From Homalodisca vitripennis (Eukaryota > Arthropoda > Insecta > Hemiptera > Cicadellidae), in contig NC_060207.1 of NCBI RefSeq assembly GCF_021130785.1, positions 198,474,001-198,538,000 of the forward strand: a DNA stretch of 64,000 bases, written 5' to 3'. Of the stretch, positions 53,803 to 64,000 are shown piece after piece (positions within the stretch are counted from its first letter, which is position 1; the number at the start of each line of letters is the position of its first letter). Below the pieces are notes generated by a model. The model saw only the letters and a list, made by a program, of their open reading frames with translations. It did no database searches and was not told the origin of the DNA. Position numbers and translations under genes: made by a program.

Positions 53803-56794
53803 TTGATGTCCGCGCCTTCAACAGCCGAGATATCTATTGTAACGTTGAATTGTTTCATTTCCTCTTACATTACGGTGCCTCAATATTGCTGCTTGGCGAG
53901 TTTATGCCTACGAGACCTGATCCGGGAACTTTTCTGATCCGGTGCCTCCACTTCGGTTCCTGAACCGAAAAGCCTATGTACTGTGCCTAGCATTGGCTTC
54001 ATGAAAAGTTAGACGAATGGAAGCTTCCACCACTCTTCTGCCTGAGAATTCATGCACAGCTCATGCGAAGAGGTGAGACCTATTAAACATTTAATGCTTT
54101 ATTACAGACTATAAATCTTCAAACCCTTTTATTAAATACTATCACTTTAGTTTTAAATTTAACGTTTTAATATTTTATCTACCAATGATACAGTTTGGTG
54201 CAGTTTTATCTAGGCATAGATAGTTGTAAATTTTAAATTTAATTTTTGATTGAAAATATTTTTTGGGTAGCTTCGCTATTTTATTGTAAATATGTTATAA
54301 TTTGTAAATATTTCCTAGGCAATACCAAGTTAAATTGATTTGTGCGCCTTTCTGATGTGATAAATGATCTATAAAGGTGTTCACACAAGTAACGATATTA
54401 AGTTTTTAAGACATCAATAATGGCCACAATGTAATTAATTATGTTTAAATATATTGCTGTCTTATTTTGATGCACGTCCGTTTAACGAACATTTTATATT
54501 TTATGTAGTCAGCTGTGATAAACGGTCATTTGGAAGTGTGATGAATTGTGTTGATTTAAGAGACGTCATTGTTCTTGGTTCTTGGACAATGTAAATCCCA
54601 TTGTTTTATTGTTAACTTTTTAATTGAACAAAAGATGGATATAGATCCAGGATTAAGGCCTTATAAATTTTAGAACATATTATATTACTTTTTTCATTAG
54701 ATTACCAGAGACCTGTAATTGATTAGCTTGGTTCCTCACCTACTTCGAGTGAGCTATGGCCACCTTTCAACGACCCTGACCTTGGCTGAGGTGTTCATCC
54801 TGTACTACCGCCCTGCAGGACATTGAAGGAGCGTCACGACCCTCTGACGCCCAAACCGGCGGATTTCGGCAATCGATGTCAGGAAATTTCTTATTTGACA
54901 TGGCCAATTATTGGCACCTATAAAGTAAGTAATTAAATTAGAATTTCTCGGAATAAAATTAATTTTGTGAATGGACATACCCGACATATAGGACATTATT
55001 ATTGTTACATTGGGTTGTGTGAAACGATTGTCAAGTAGATCTTCGCGGTCAACAGCACAAAACAGTTATAAGTATCTTCTGGATGTTTATATTGTATAGT
55101 TGGAAGTGTTTTATAATTGTAATGCCTTTTCTTCCAGGACGGTGGCAGATATACAGTTTTCCATAGTTTTCCACCCAGCAGATATACATTTTTTGTATCA
55201 TGATTGCTTGCCGTTGAAATGTATTACTTCCTGATAATTCGTTTGTTGAAGGATTATTACCAATGCAATTAACTGTGTAAAGAACCTGATTATACATTTT
55301 TCTTTTTTATGCAGTATGCTTAACTTTCTTGTGTACAATCTTTATGGAGAGATTAACTTTTAAGGTTGTGCTTATATTTTTGGGTACTAAATAGCATTAA
55401 AAACTTCACTGTTCTCATTTGAAAATCTCTCAAGTAATTTACTTTGGGTTTTCTTATAACATTAATTTTAATTTGCAATTACATACAGAGTGTTTTTTTC
55501 CAAATATCCTTTGGTAATAATTGTTACAAACTAAGTTATAATTCCAATTTTAACTTTGTTCGGAAACAATAATTAGTTGTGTATGCAGGATCATCTAAAT
55601 AAAAATTTCAAATGAAATTATTTTGAAGGCTGAGTAATAAGAGCTCGTATCCTAGGGAACAGTGGAAACATTCCATGGAACAACAGTTCCAATGTGTCCA
55701 CATAGGTGGGCTGACCTAGACGGGCGAAGACTCAGCAACTAGAAGTTATCTCCTTTACCAGGCGATGGATAAACTTCGAGTTCAGCTAGAAGACTTTATG
55801 ACCAGGTTTGTGTTACAGAATCTTATCGGATACCGGCTCTCACGGTATGGTATGAAACATCAGTGGGATATCTATAAGAATACAAAATCTTGTTTTCCTC
55901 ACCATAACTTATTTTACCAGTATGAGAAAGTGTGGTATTTGTATAGAAGCAGTAAGACTACGTATGGTAGCAGCGACTGTACTTAGTGAGGGAGAAGATA
56001 TAAGCCGCGGGGTTAATCTGGTAGAGTAATGACGCTGACAGAACACTCATCATGAAACGCGCTTTGTCAGCGGATAATGTAGGCTCCGTTACTGCAATCT
56101 GATTCTAATCTCAGAGTAATACTTGTTCTTAGTAGTATTAAAACATTCTTGCTATCTTTTTACCAATATTACTTGCACATCTTCAAGGCGCTATTCAGGA
56201 AATTAATTAGGATTATCAACAGTAAGCCTTTGTACGATTTTTTAAGAGAAAATGATAAATATTTATAGCTGATTTCACTCGTCCTCATGGTCTTGTGGCC
56301 TATGCGAGGATATTAACATACAGAGTGAAGTCAGAAACGAAACATTACAAGTTTGATGCTACTGAAAAATATTGCTGCGACCCCAGGCACATGCAATTTC
56401 TCTTTACGATTTTCCCGTACGTATCATTGGTAACCATTGGCTGGTCCTTTGTGTTACACTACTTCAATAATTAGGGAATGGCTATCAGGTTATTGTTTTG
56501 ATCGTTTAAGTATGTTCAGATAAAATAGGGAGTGGATTTTATTATTTTATTTGATGAGCTTGGGATAGCAAAACTAAGTTATGTCAATTTACGCTTTTGA
56601 TTAATATAAGTCAATGGAGAATAAAATCTATCTTTTAACGTACAATCATAAAACTTAAACAGTATTTGAGTGGAACTTACTTATAATAAAGTCAAATACT
56701 TATAAAACAATATGTATTGCATAATATTACATCTTGTAATAGATAATGCTTACCAAGAGCATGATTGCTTTTCTAAATAATAATTAATTCGCAA
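53803..56794. other. Intergenic DNA, possible unclassified repeats
   Basis: The first 260 bases are GC-richer and end in AGAGGTGAG, which could be a splice donor, but no frame is convincing. About 54,720-54,860 and 55,640-56,110 are also GC-richer. A 73-codon frame at 55,765-55,986 has no recognised domain. No transposon ends could be delimited. Confidence 0.4.
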
Positions 56795-56855
<61 letters not shown>

Positions 56856-57656
56856 GCGAATTTTTGTTTGTATGTTCCGTTATAACTCTGGAACCAATGC
56901 ACGAAAAATCGTGAAATTTTGTACAGTGATTCTACACATTCCTGGAAGTAACATAGGCATACATACTAAGAGTAAATTTGGTCCTATTTAAATAGTTTAT
57001 TTAATTAATTTTTTAATTATAAATCGTTGTTGATGTTAGAGTGTTTTATATTGGATCCGACAGACTGCGCTACGACACATAATACAAAGCGAACTGATAC
57101 TTAACAGCTGTTAATACTTTCAGCTGAAGTTCATCAAAGAGGCAGAAAAATTTGTTTACATTTAAAATTTAGAAAATTTTTATTGTAAAGTGCTTGATCA
57201 GTACTGTAATGCAGGTTGCATAGAAGACGTCATTGCCTAATTTTAAATTCAGATTGCACCAATGATCAATAAACTATCTAATGCAATGAAAATACTATTA
57301 AACGCTATTATGAAAACAACCTCATTGTAAAAATCCGTGAATGTTTGCACATAAGGTAATCGAATTTGGTTACATGGAAGGTAAATGAAAAGAGCCGAAA
57401 GAAGACACTTTATGATCGAAATTGTTTGTCTTTAAAATAGATTTCTGGTTGAACTTAAAGCTTGAGTGTTAGGACACTTTATAATAAAGTACGGTTACAT
57501 GTACAATGGCTATAAACATACACATTTGACAGATGTTCTTCACCGTGGCAACAAGGTTAACTCTACATCAGTTAGAAATATAATTCACTTGAACCAGAAG
57601 TGCTCATACACGAGCAAAGCTTAGGAAAAGCGTGCGAAGCCGCTGGAGACAGCTAG
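56795..57656 (+). mobile_element. Helitron-like non-autonomous element
   Basis: Begins 5'-TCTATATATA... preceded by A and ends ...GCGAAGCCGCTGGAGACAGCTAG-3' followed by T. That is the TC...CTRR pattern of Helitrons inserted between A and T. The 5' segment TTTTTGTTTGTATGTTCCG and the 3' GCGAAGCCG..GG..ACAGCTAG phrase are common in insect Helitron-type repeats. The (TA)n run at 56,797-56,852 lies at its 5' end. No Rep/helicase gene. Confidence 0.6.
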
Positions 57657-57657
57657 T

Positions 57658-59223
57658 CGTGTATAATTGAAAACAACTGGAAAAAAATTAATAAAAAATA
57701 AATAAAAATGCTGTGTCTAATATACAAGAGAACAGTTAGATATAATGCCTAATGCTCAAGAGTAAGTAGTCTTGTCATTAAGTACCCTTTATCTTAGTTT
57801 CTCGCTAGAACTACTTAAAAAGTGTAATCTGTGCAAAAGATTGTTGAGGTAGAGGAAATAATTAAATGTCCTGAGAGTGGTGTTTAATCATAAAGATTGC
57901 CCTCTATAAACGGAATCAACTACAGTCTTTCCGTTAACTAAAACTTGTGTCTATCTTCAGATAAGTTTAGAAGTGGAAATGTCAGGCTTTGCAAGCTTTG
58001 CCGCTTCAAATACCAATTGTTAAAAAACTCAAGAGTAATTTCAAAAGTTGAGTTATTTTTACGTATTGAACGAGTTTCTAATTGTAGTGATTCTTAAAAC
58101 CCACAAAACACTTTCATATTATTTTTTAAGATTTTATCCGCGCTAATGTTTCCAGTTCAAAAATCTTATACTGCTTTATTGCGCATATAGAAAAAAAAAT
58201 TACTTTAACAAATTTTTTCAATTTTGTTACAGATAAACTTAAATTAAAGTTTAAAACTTTTCAAATCTTGTTACAACTTTTACTTTCTTGCATCTTCTTA
58301 ATTTATTTAGTATTAAAATAATACAATATTAACTATTAGGTTGACAACAATTTCCCATATAAAAATCGAAATTCGTCTATATAACGACTACGTATGCAAA
58401 ATAATTCACATAACTGGTATGGAACGAGCGGGTGTACCACTAATATAACCCGCTAAACACTGAAAAAGACGTCGAAATTATCAAATTTTTATGTCGTCAC
58501 CTTCCCTAACCAAAATAACTTCATCAACTATGCCCTTAATTGGCCTCCAACTATTCAATCACAAGGTTAGAGAAATTAATTGTCAATTGTTTAACCCCAA
58601 TTGTAACCAGATATCATACCAAATTCCGGATAAACCGTTGTCTGTCTGTACTATCCGTACTTTCTCAGACCCTTTCATTAGATGTTACATTTTTGACTTT
58701 TTAACAAGGTTTTGACCAAATCTACAATTCTCAAATAATTTCTCCCACAATTATTTATTTATTTAAATTTTATACGCCTATGCATAAAAACACTTGTACT
58801 CGCACATTGCTTCAATTTTATATTGTAAATGAACTGTTTATTTCAATAAATTTTAATAGGTGGGAAATACTGTTTTTTTTCTTGAATTATTTTTCGAATA
58901 ATTTGTATTATAATTATAGTATTATTTTAGAGTTTACTAATACAATATCCATAGAACATTCCATTAATAACAATAGACGATATTAGGTTATATTTTAAGG
59001 CGTATTATGGGTATATTATAAAGAATTTGTTTAACGATGCGTTAAAGTTTCGTAAACGATAATGACTGTTTCTGGATAAAAATATATTAAATATATCACA
59101 AAATTCCCATTTGTCATCCACCACGTTTTAAAATTATTCCCTCACATTAGTCTGCATACAGCATACAGCATTGTAAGCTTTAGACTAGTCGTTCCATTGT
59201 GCGTGCGTCCGACAAAAAATCCG
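57658..59223. other. AT-rich intergenic DNA
   Basis: No gene or transposon recognised; short frames only. Confidence 0.45.
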
Positions 59224-59245
59224 GTGTGTGTGTGTGTGTGTGTGT
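59224..59245. repeat. (GT)n microsatellite
   Basis: Alternating GT. Confidence 0.9.
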
Positions 59246-59780
59246 AAAAGGTGAGTCATACCCAACGTCCGACGCGATGTCTAGAGCGCTCGTCATCTGC
59301 TGTCAACTGTACAGTTACTTGGGATGTGAATGGTTAATGTCCCAGTTTACCACTCCAAGGAATCAAGGTCCTACGAAAACGGTTTTACACATGCTAACAT
59401 ATACCCTTCTAAACCTATTATAATAAACGATTCCAGGCTAGAACTCCATTCCACTCACTCAGGAAATAAAACATCTTAAGAAAGAATTATGTTGGTTTTG
59501 TTTCAGTTATTGAAAATACGTATTATTGATAAATTGAAGGTCACTTCAATGTGTCTAACAAGTATTTCTACGCATCCCTTTTGTATAGGACTTGTTACAC
59601 CGGAAGGTTTTAAACGTTGTAACAACCGCTATTTAACATTGACCTCTGGTTAGTTAGGTATGATTGGTAAGTGAATGTAGCACTATTGTGACCTGTATTA
59701 TGTAATAGTAGTAAATTTTATTAAAACAAACCTTTGCAATATATTCTTGAAGCTCTTTTCTTATTGGAAATAATATAATT

Positions 59781-59900
59781 ATTTAAACAAACTCTCCAAT
59801 AATAATAAGTAACTCAGTTGTGTGGGTCCGAAGATGTTCTCATTGATTATGAAAGGCCTCCAAAAAATAAAACTTATATTATTGGAGGGTTTGTTTGAAT
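59781..59900. repeat. Fold-back repeat with CCGAAGATG...GAAA spacer
   Basis: Arms 59,781-59,810 and 59,872-59,900 are inverted copies with one gap and two mismatches. The 61-base spacer contains CCGAAGATGTTCTCATTG and GAAAGG, reminiscent of the spacer of the fold-back at 19,208. Confidence 0.7.
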
Positions 59901-62900
59901 TAATATACTTTCCAATATAGTTTATTTTTTAGACGAGGTCTTTGGAAACCAACGGTTTCATCATCACACGAATTAAATAAAACTTTATTTTGTAGTTCAG
60001 TTTTAATAGCTATTGATTTTTCTTATTAAATGCATATTTTAGAATTAGGAGTCATGGAGTTGACCTACAACGTAGGTTTTGTGATTCGCGCCTTAAGCTT
60101 ACCACAAAACTCTAATATGCTTTATTTATATCAATCTCGATGTAATTTATGCCCGAAAAATATCCTTTTACCTTCAAACATGATAGAATTAATTGTCAAA
60201 TTATTATAATTATATTTATAATATATTATTATAAATTGAATATTTATGGCAATTTTCTACAAATTTATTGCTTTGTTGTTAGTTTAGTAGCTTCCATTTT
60301 TAATATGTTATTTTCTAATTTTTTTAGACTCATTGGTATACAAATGTTTAAATTATCCTTTATTTTGATTGTATGTGGTGCTACAACGTAAATTATAATA
60401 TATGACCCTAAGGGAATATATTCTGGTATAATTAAATCAATTATCGCTGAAAATATTATAAAGAGCCTCCATACATTTAAGTGAAACCCTCCGTCTTGAT
60501 ATAGCTCATGTTCAGATATACCTCATTAAACCCAATTTTTACAACATCGCGTTTAAAAATAAATTATTGCTAGCGTTAGTGTTTACCAGCATTGTTTCTG
60601 TCACTATACACTTTAAATGCATTTGTACGTCCGCTATCATCCCAGAGAAGTAGGAAATTTTTTCGTTATTCTTGATGGAATGATACTTGTACTTTTTACA
60701 TTTTGAATTTATAGTTTATTTGAACTTTTACCTTAAATTTTGTACAAATGGACTTTCGCCTTCAACATGATTTGATGAGCTTGCTCCATGTCCTTTAATT
60801 ATAATCTGTTGTAATATATCACAACATGGTGGTATTTGGTGTATTCCTTTTATTGTAAAACACTCCTCTATATATACCCTGTTTTCTGTCTTATTAACTT
60901 TTCTTTATTTAAATTTTTTTTAGTTTTATGAATAGGCAGTTACTTGTCAAAGCCTTTTTTCAAATGAAAAAGAATAGTTCTCTACATGAATTTGTACTTC
61001 GTTCATGCATGCTTTTTTTTCGAAGGAATACTAGTAATAATAATAAATTGTTATTATTTTGCGATAAACTTTGATTTTTTTTCAAAACTTTTAATTGAAC
61101 TAACTATTTTGAGGGTCTAGAACTAAAACTAAAACATTACTACACTCTTTCAATTTTTGAAGTTTTGAAACGTTAAGTTGCTATGAGAAACTATACAAGT
61201 TATTTATCATTTTAGCTATCTGTATCGTATCAGAAAATGTTCTTACAATCAAAGCACTCAGCATTGCATGTGTTTATGTTAAGTATGTGGCATTAACACA
61301 ATATTTAATTATTAGGTTAGGTTTCTATTTAACATTATCGAAGAACTTGTAAGCGTGAGTGCGTCAGTAATGCATCCATAAACAAAGAACTGCACTGCCA
61401 GTGGATGGTCGGGAATAGTTGACACAGACTGTGCACAGTGTGTACTCTAGAGTCTCTGGGGACTGGCTTTGTCATCATGTATACGAGACTGTACACATTC
61501 ATGGAAGTTCTTGTCCTGTGTACATGGTTCACTTTGGGTTGAGTTTACTCGTGTAAAAATCTGTAACAAAGCAATTATTGTCTATATAACGTAAACTCGT
61601 TTTCACTTCTACTCGTATGTATATATCTAATAATAAGTGCAATATAACCTAGGCTAAGCAGTATCAAGTAATTTACATACTTCTCACTAATAATGGCCCA
61701 CTAAGCCCATCTTTATATAGCGGCGTTAATAATAATAAGTCTCGTCGTTGCCTATCTGTCCGTGTGTGACATAACTTGCTAGATAGTTCCAATAGATTTG
61801 GTACATTTTACGTGGATACCACTTGTTCAATGATAAATTCTATAATTTTTTGGCCAAAAAATTTAAAATAAAGGTAAACAAATAAAATATTAACGATTTA
61901 AATAGTAATATAAATAAAAATAATAGAAACGAGAAATTGCAGAAACAATTGTAAAAATACTGGGTACAACCATGACGATTTTTAGTAAACTAGAAACTTA
62001 CATTAATGAATTTACCTTTTGAATATTACTAGGTGTCCTAATTTCGTAACATATTTTGTGTTACTCCTGTAACTGACTTCTTTAAACGTTGTATAACTAG
62101 GTTTGTTCATGTTTATTTAATAGTTATTATTATTATTATTCAGCGTGTCCTAATTTCCTGTGTATTTATATTTAAGTCGTTACCTGCGGCTTTGTACACA
62201 ATTGCTTTTTGTTAAACAGCCACACCATTATCATATTCTTGGAAATGGTATACCAAACAATCCTGATATATGAAAAACTTATTCAATTATTTTCCAACTT
62301 GATTTATTTTACCTAAATTTTTAGATAGCGCTAAGAAGTCCTAGAGTTAAACTGTCTTAGATTTATTTTATAAGCACCTCTAAAATTTCTGAAATTTCTC
62401 TCCGTAATAGCTATAAAGATTTAAGTAATGACTGAGTTATTGTATACAAGTGTAGGGAAATATTTATTCTAAAGTGAGACAAAATTCATTTGCTTTTCAA
62501 TTAACAAACTTATAGTGTAATAAACGACGGAATTTAACTGTACTTGATTAAAATTCAATAAGAGCAAACCCAGATAAAGAAAGGTTTGTGTACATGACAT
62601 GACGTATTTGTCAGGTTTCTCTGACATGGATAGATAAATCAAAAGAAACCTTTACTATCCTAACCTTTTTAAATATGTCTAACTTAATGTACTTATTTTT
62701 TATGACTTTTTGACAAGTGATTATAAATAGATTTCCTATCTAATAGTTAAGCCATAAAAATGATAAATATCAGGGATAATGGAAGTATCAAGAGGTCTTT
62801 CTATTCAAGTGGACACTAGGACGAAAAAAAGGAATAGGCCTACGCGTTAAGTAGGGACTGTAGGGAATGTCCATATAAACTTTTAATTTTTCTTTTTATA

Positions 62901-63349
62901 AATAATAATAATACTTATATATTTTCACTAATACGTCACACAGTTTTTATTCCTTAATGCTAAATTTGTTTTTCTTCCCTAATTAACTTACGTGTATTGA
63001 ATACTTCACTATAATAATTTCACTAGTTCTACTTCTAGAACATTATATACTAATATTTCACTATTATGGTTAATATTGACTATGCATGGATAAAACTTTC
63101 CCTTGCATTTGGGACTTAAAGGTCCCTCTTCACTTGTTTTGCTCATTATATTAGACCAGGGAGAAAGAAGATTACAGAGTTTCTCCATGCAGGCAATTAG
63201 GAAATATTTGTAAGTAAATATTTGTGGTGGTTGTTGGACATAACCTCTGTGTACTCGCTTGCAAACTTCACACGAGGTAACAACCGGTCTGTTCGTTTCG
63301 ACCTTGGAGGAAGCTAGAGCCAAGTAGGACATCTCCACCGGCACTATCA
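59901..63349. other. AT-rich intergenic DNA
   Basis: No gene recognised. About 61,690-61,870 (TAATAATAATAAGTCTCGTC, then CTATCTGTCCGTGTGTGACA) reads like an insect transposon end but could not be delimited. A 13-bp imperfect palindrome CCTACAACGTAGG lies near 60,063. Confidence 0.4.
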
Positions 63350-63440
63350 ACTGGTCTCGTAGCTCAGGCGGCTAACAAGTGACGCTGCTGTCTGCGATTG
63401 ACGGCGGCACCAGTTCGAATACCACTCACCGAATAATCTT
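63350..63440 (+). repeat. tRNA-derived SINE head or tRNA-like sequence
   Basis: An A box (GTAGCTCAGGCGGC near 63,359) and a B box (CAGTTCGAATACC near 63,410) lie about 50 bases apart, and a T run follows at 63,439. The acceptor and T stems do not pair fully, so a pol III-transcribed SINE head is more likely than a functional tRNA. The body and 3' end of the SINE are not delimited. Confidence 0.5.
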
Positions 63441-64000
63441 TTTGCTTCTTCTAAACTGCAATAAAATTATATATTGTTTATAATTATTTTAATCTCATTT
63501 ATTATTAATTTTAAAACATTCATTTAATTGTTGTTTATATATTGTATTTATACTGTTAATATTGTATTTTTGTGTATGTATTAATATATTTTATTGTAAA
63601 AATTAGCCTACTATTATTTGTTGATTTATCAGGTCTGAATTAATGTAAGAATTATGTATATACTTTGTTAAGGTAAAATAATATAATTTATCCGTATCTA
63701 GTTACTGTCTTAATTAATTGTGATATTTATTATGTAACTTGTTCAAATTATTCTCTCTAGGATAAGTATCCTGTATGTATATTTGACTACTTGTAATTAT
63801 TCTTTACTAGTGTTTATTTGTTGTTGTTTTATATGTTTTTATGTTAGCTTACTATTATTTATTATCTATCTATTAACGTGTGCCCGGTTCTGTCATTTGC
63901 CATAATGGTTTTAACTAGAAACACAGATGCAAAATAAGATTGGTAGTGATCTATCTGACCGGTAAAAAGCGGCCGCTGCCTTGTATTAACGGCTGGCAGC
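63441..64000. other. AT-rich DNA to window end
   Basis: Nothing recognised except a GC-richer terminal 50 bases (GCGGCCGC near 63,969). Confidence 0.4.

Overview
The window looks like AT-rich intergenic DNA from an insect nuclear genome, and a hemipteran is my guess. The reasons are the low GC, the many (TA)n and (GT)n microsatellites, the scarcity of recognisable host exons, and a crowded mix of arthropod-type transposons. I cannot name the species from sequence alone and recognise no complete host gene.

The central object is a structurally complete Maverick/Polinton (adintovirus-like endogenous virus) at 29,249-47,283. It has 280-bp terminal inverted repeats beginning 5'-AG and ending CT-3', about 98% identical, and is flanked on both sides by the 6-bp target-site duplication TATAAA. 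It carries an intact protein-primed family B DNA polymerase, a retroviral-type integrase (frameshifted near its C-terminus), a packaging ATPase, a penton-like minor capsid protein, an adenain-type protease, a phospholipase-A2 capsid protein, a small pX-like protein and a major capsid gene broken by one frameshift and one stop. Accessory genes include a BRO-N protein, a coiled-coil fibre candidate with two bacterial-adhesin-like neck motifs, zinc-binding proteins, an OB-fold candidate and a three-member family sharing a W/QDLS repeat.

The most unusual signal is a shared start-site motif, roughly T-rich + TCTA + TAAATGG. Thirteen Polinton genes on both strands read TAAATGG with the ATG inside the motif, and eight carry TCTA just upstream. 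It recalls the TCTA late promoter shared by the virophage mavirus and its giant-virus host, and the TAAAT late promoter of poxviruses.

Before the Polinton lie a piggyBac internal-deletion derivative (4,180-5,123, TTAA on both sides), microsatellites, several fold-back repeats, a GC-rich 5'-truncated R2-like non-LTR retrotransposon (about 19,849-21,720), a decayed Tc1/mariner-type element (21,722-22,971) and a dispersed repeat present three times.

Right of the Polinton a block from about 47,312 to 53,229 is bounded by 103-bp inverted repeats. It contains a higher-order satellite (about 175-bp monomers in a 1,330-bp unit), a C-rich 88-bp tandem repeat, and copies of an 81-bp satellite next to both ends (two on the left, seven on the right). 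Further right are a Helitron-like element (56,795-57,656), another fold-back and a tRNA-derived SINE head near the window end.
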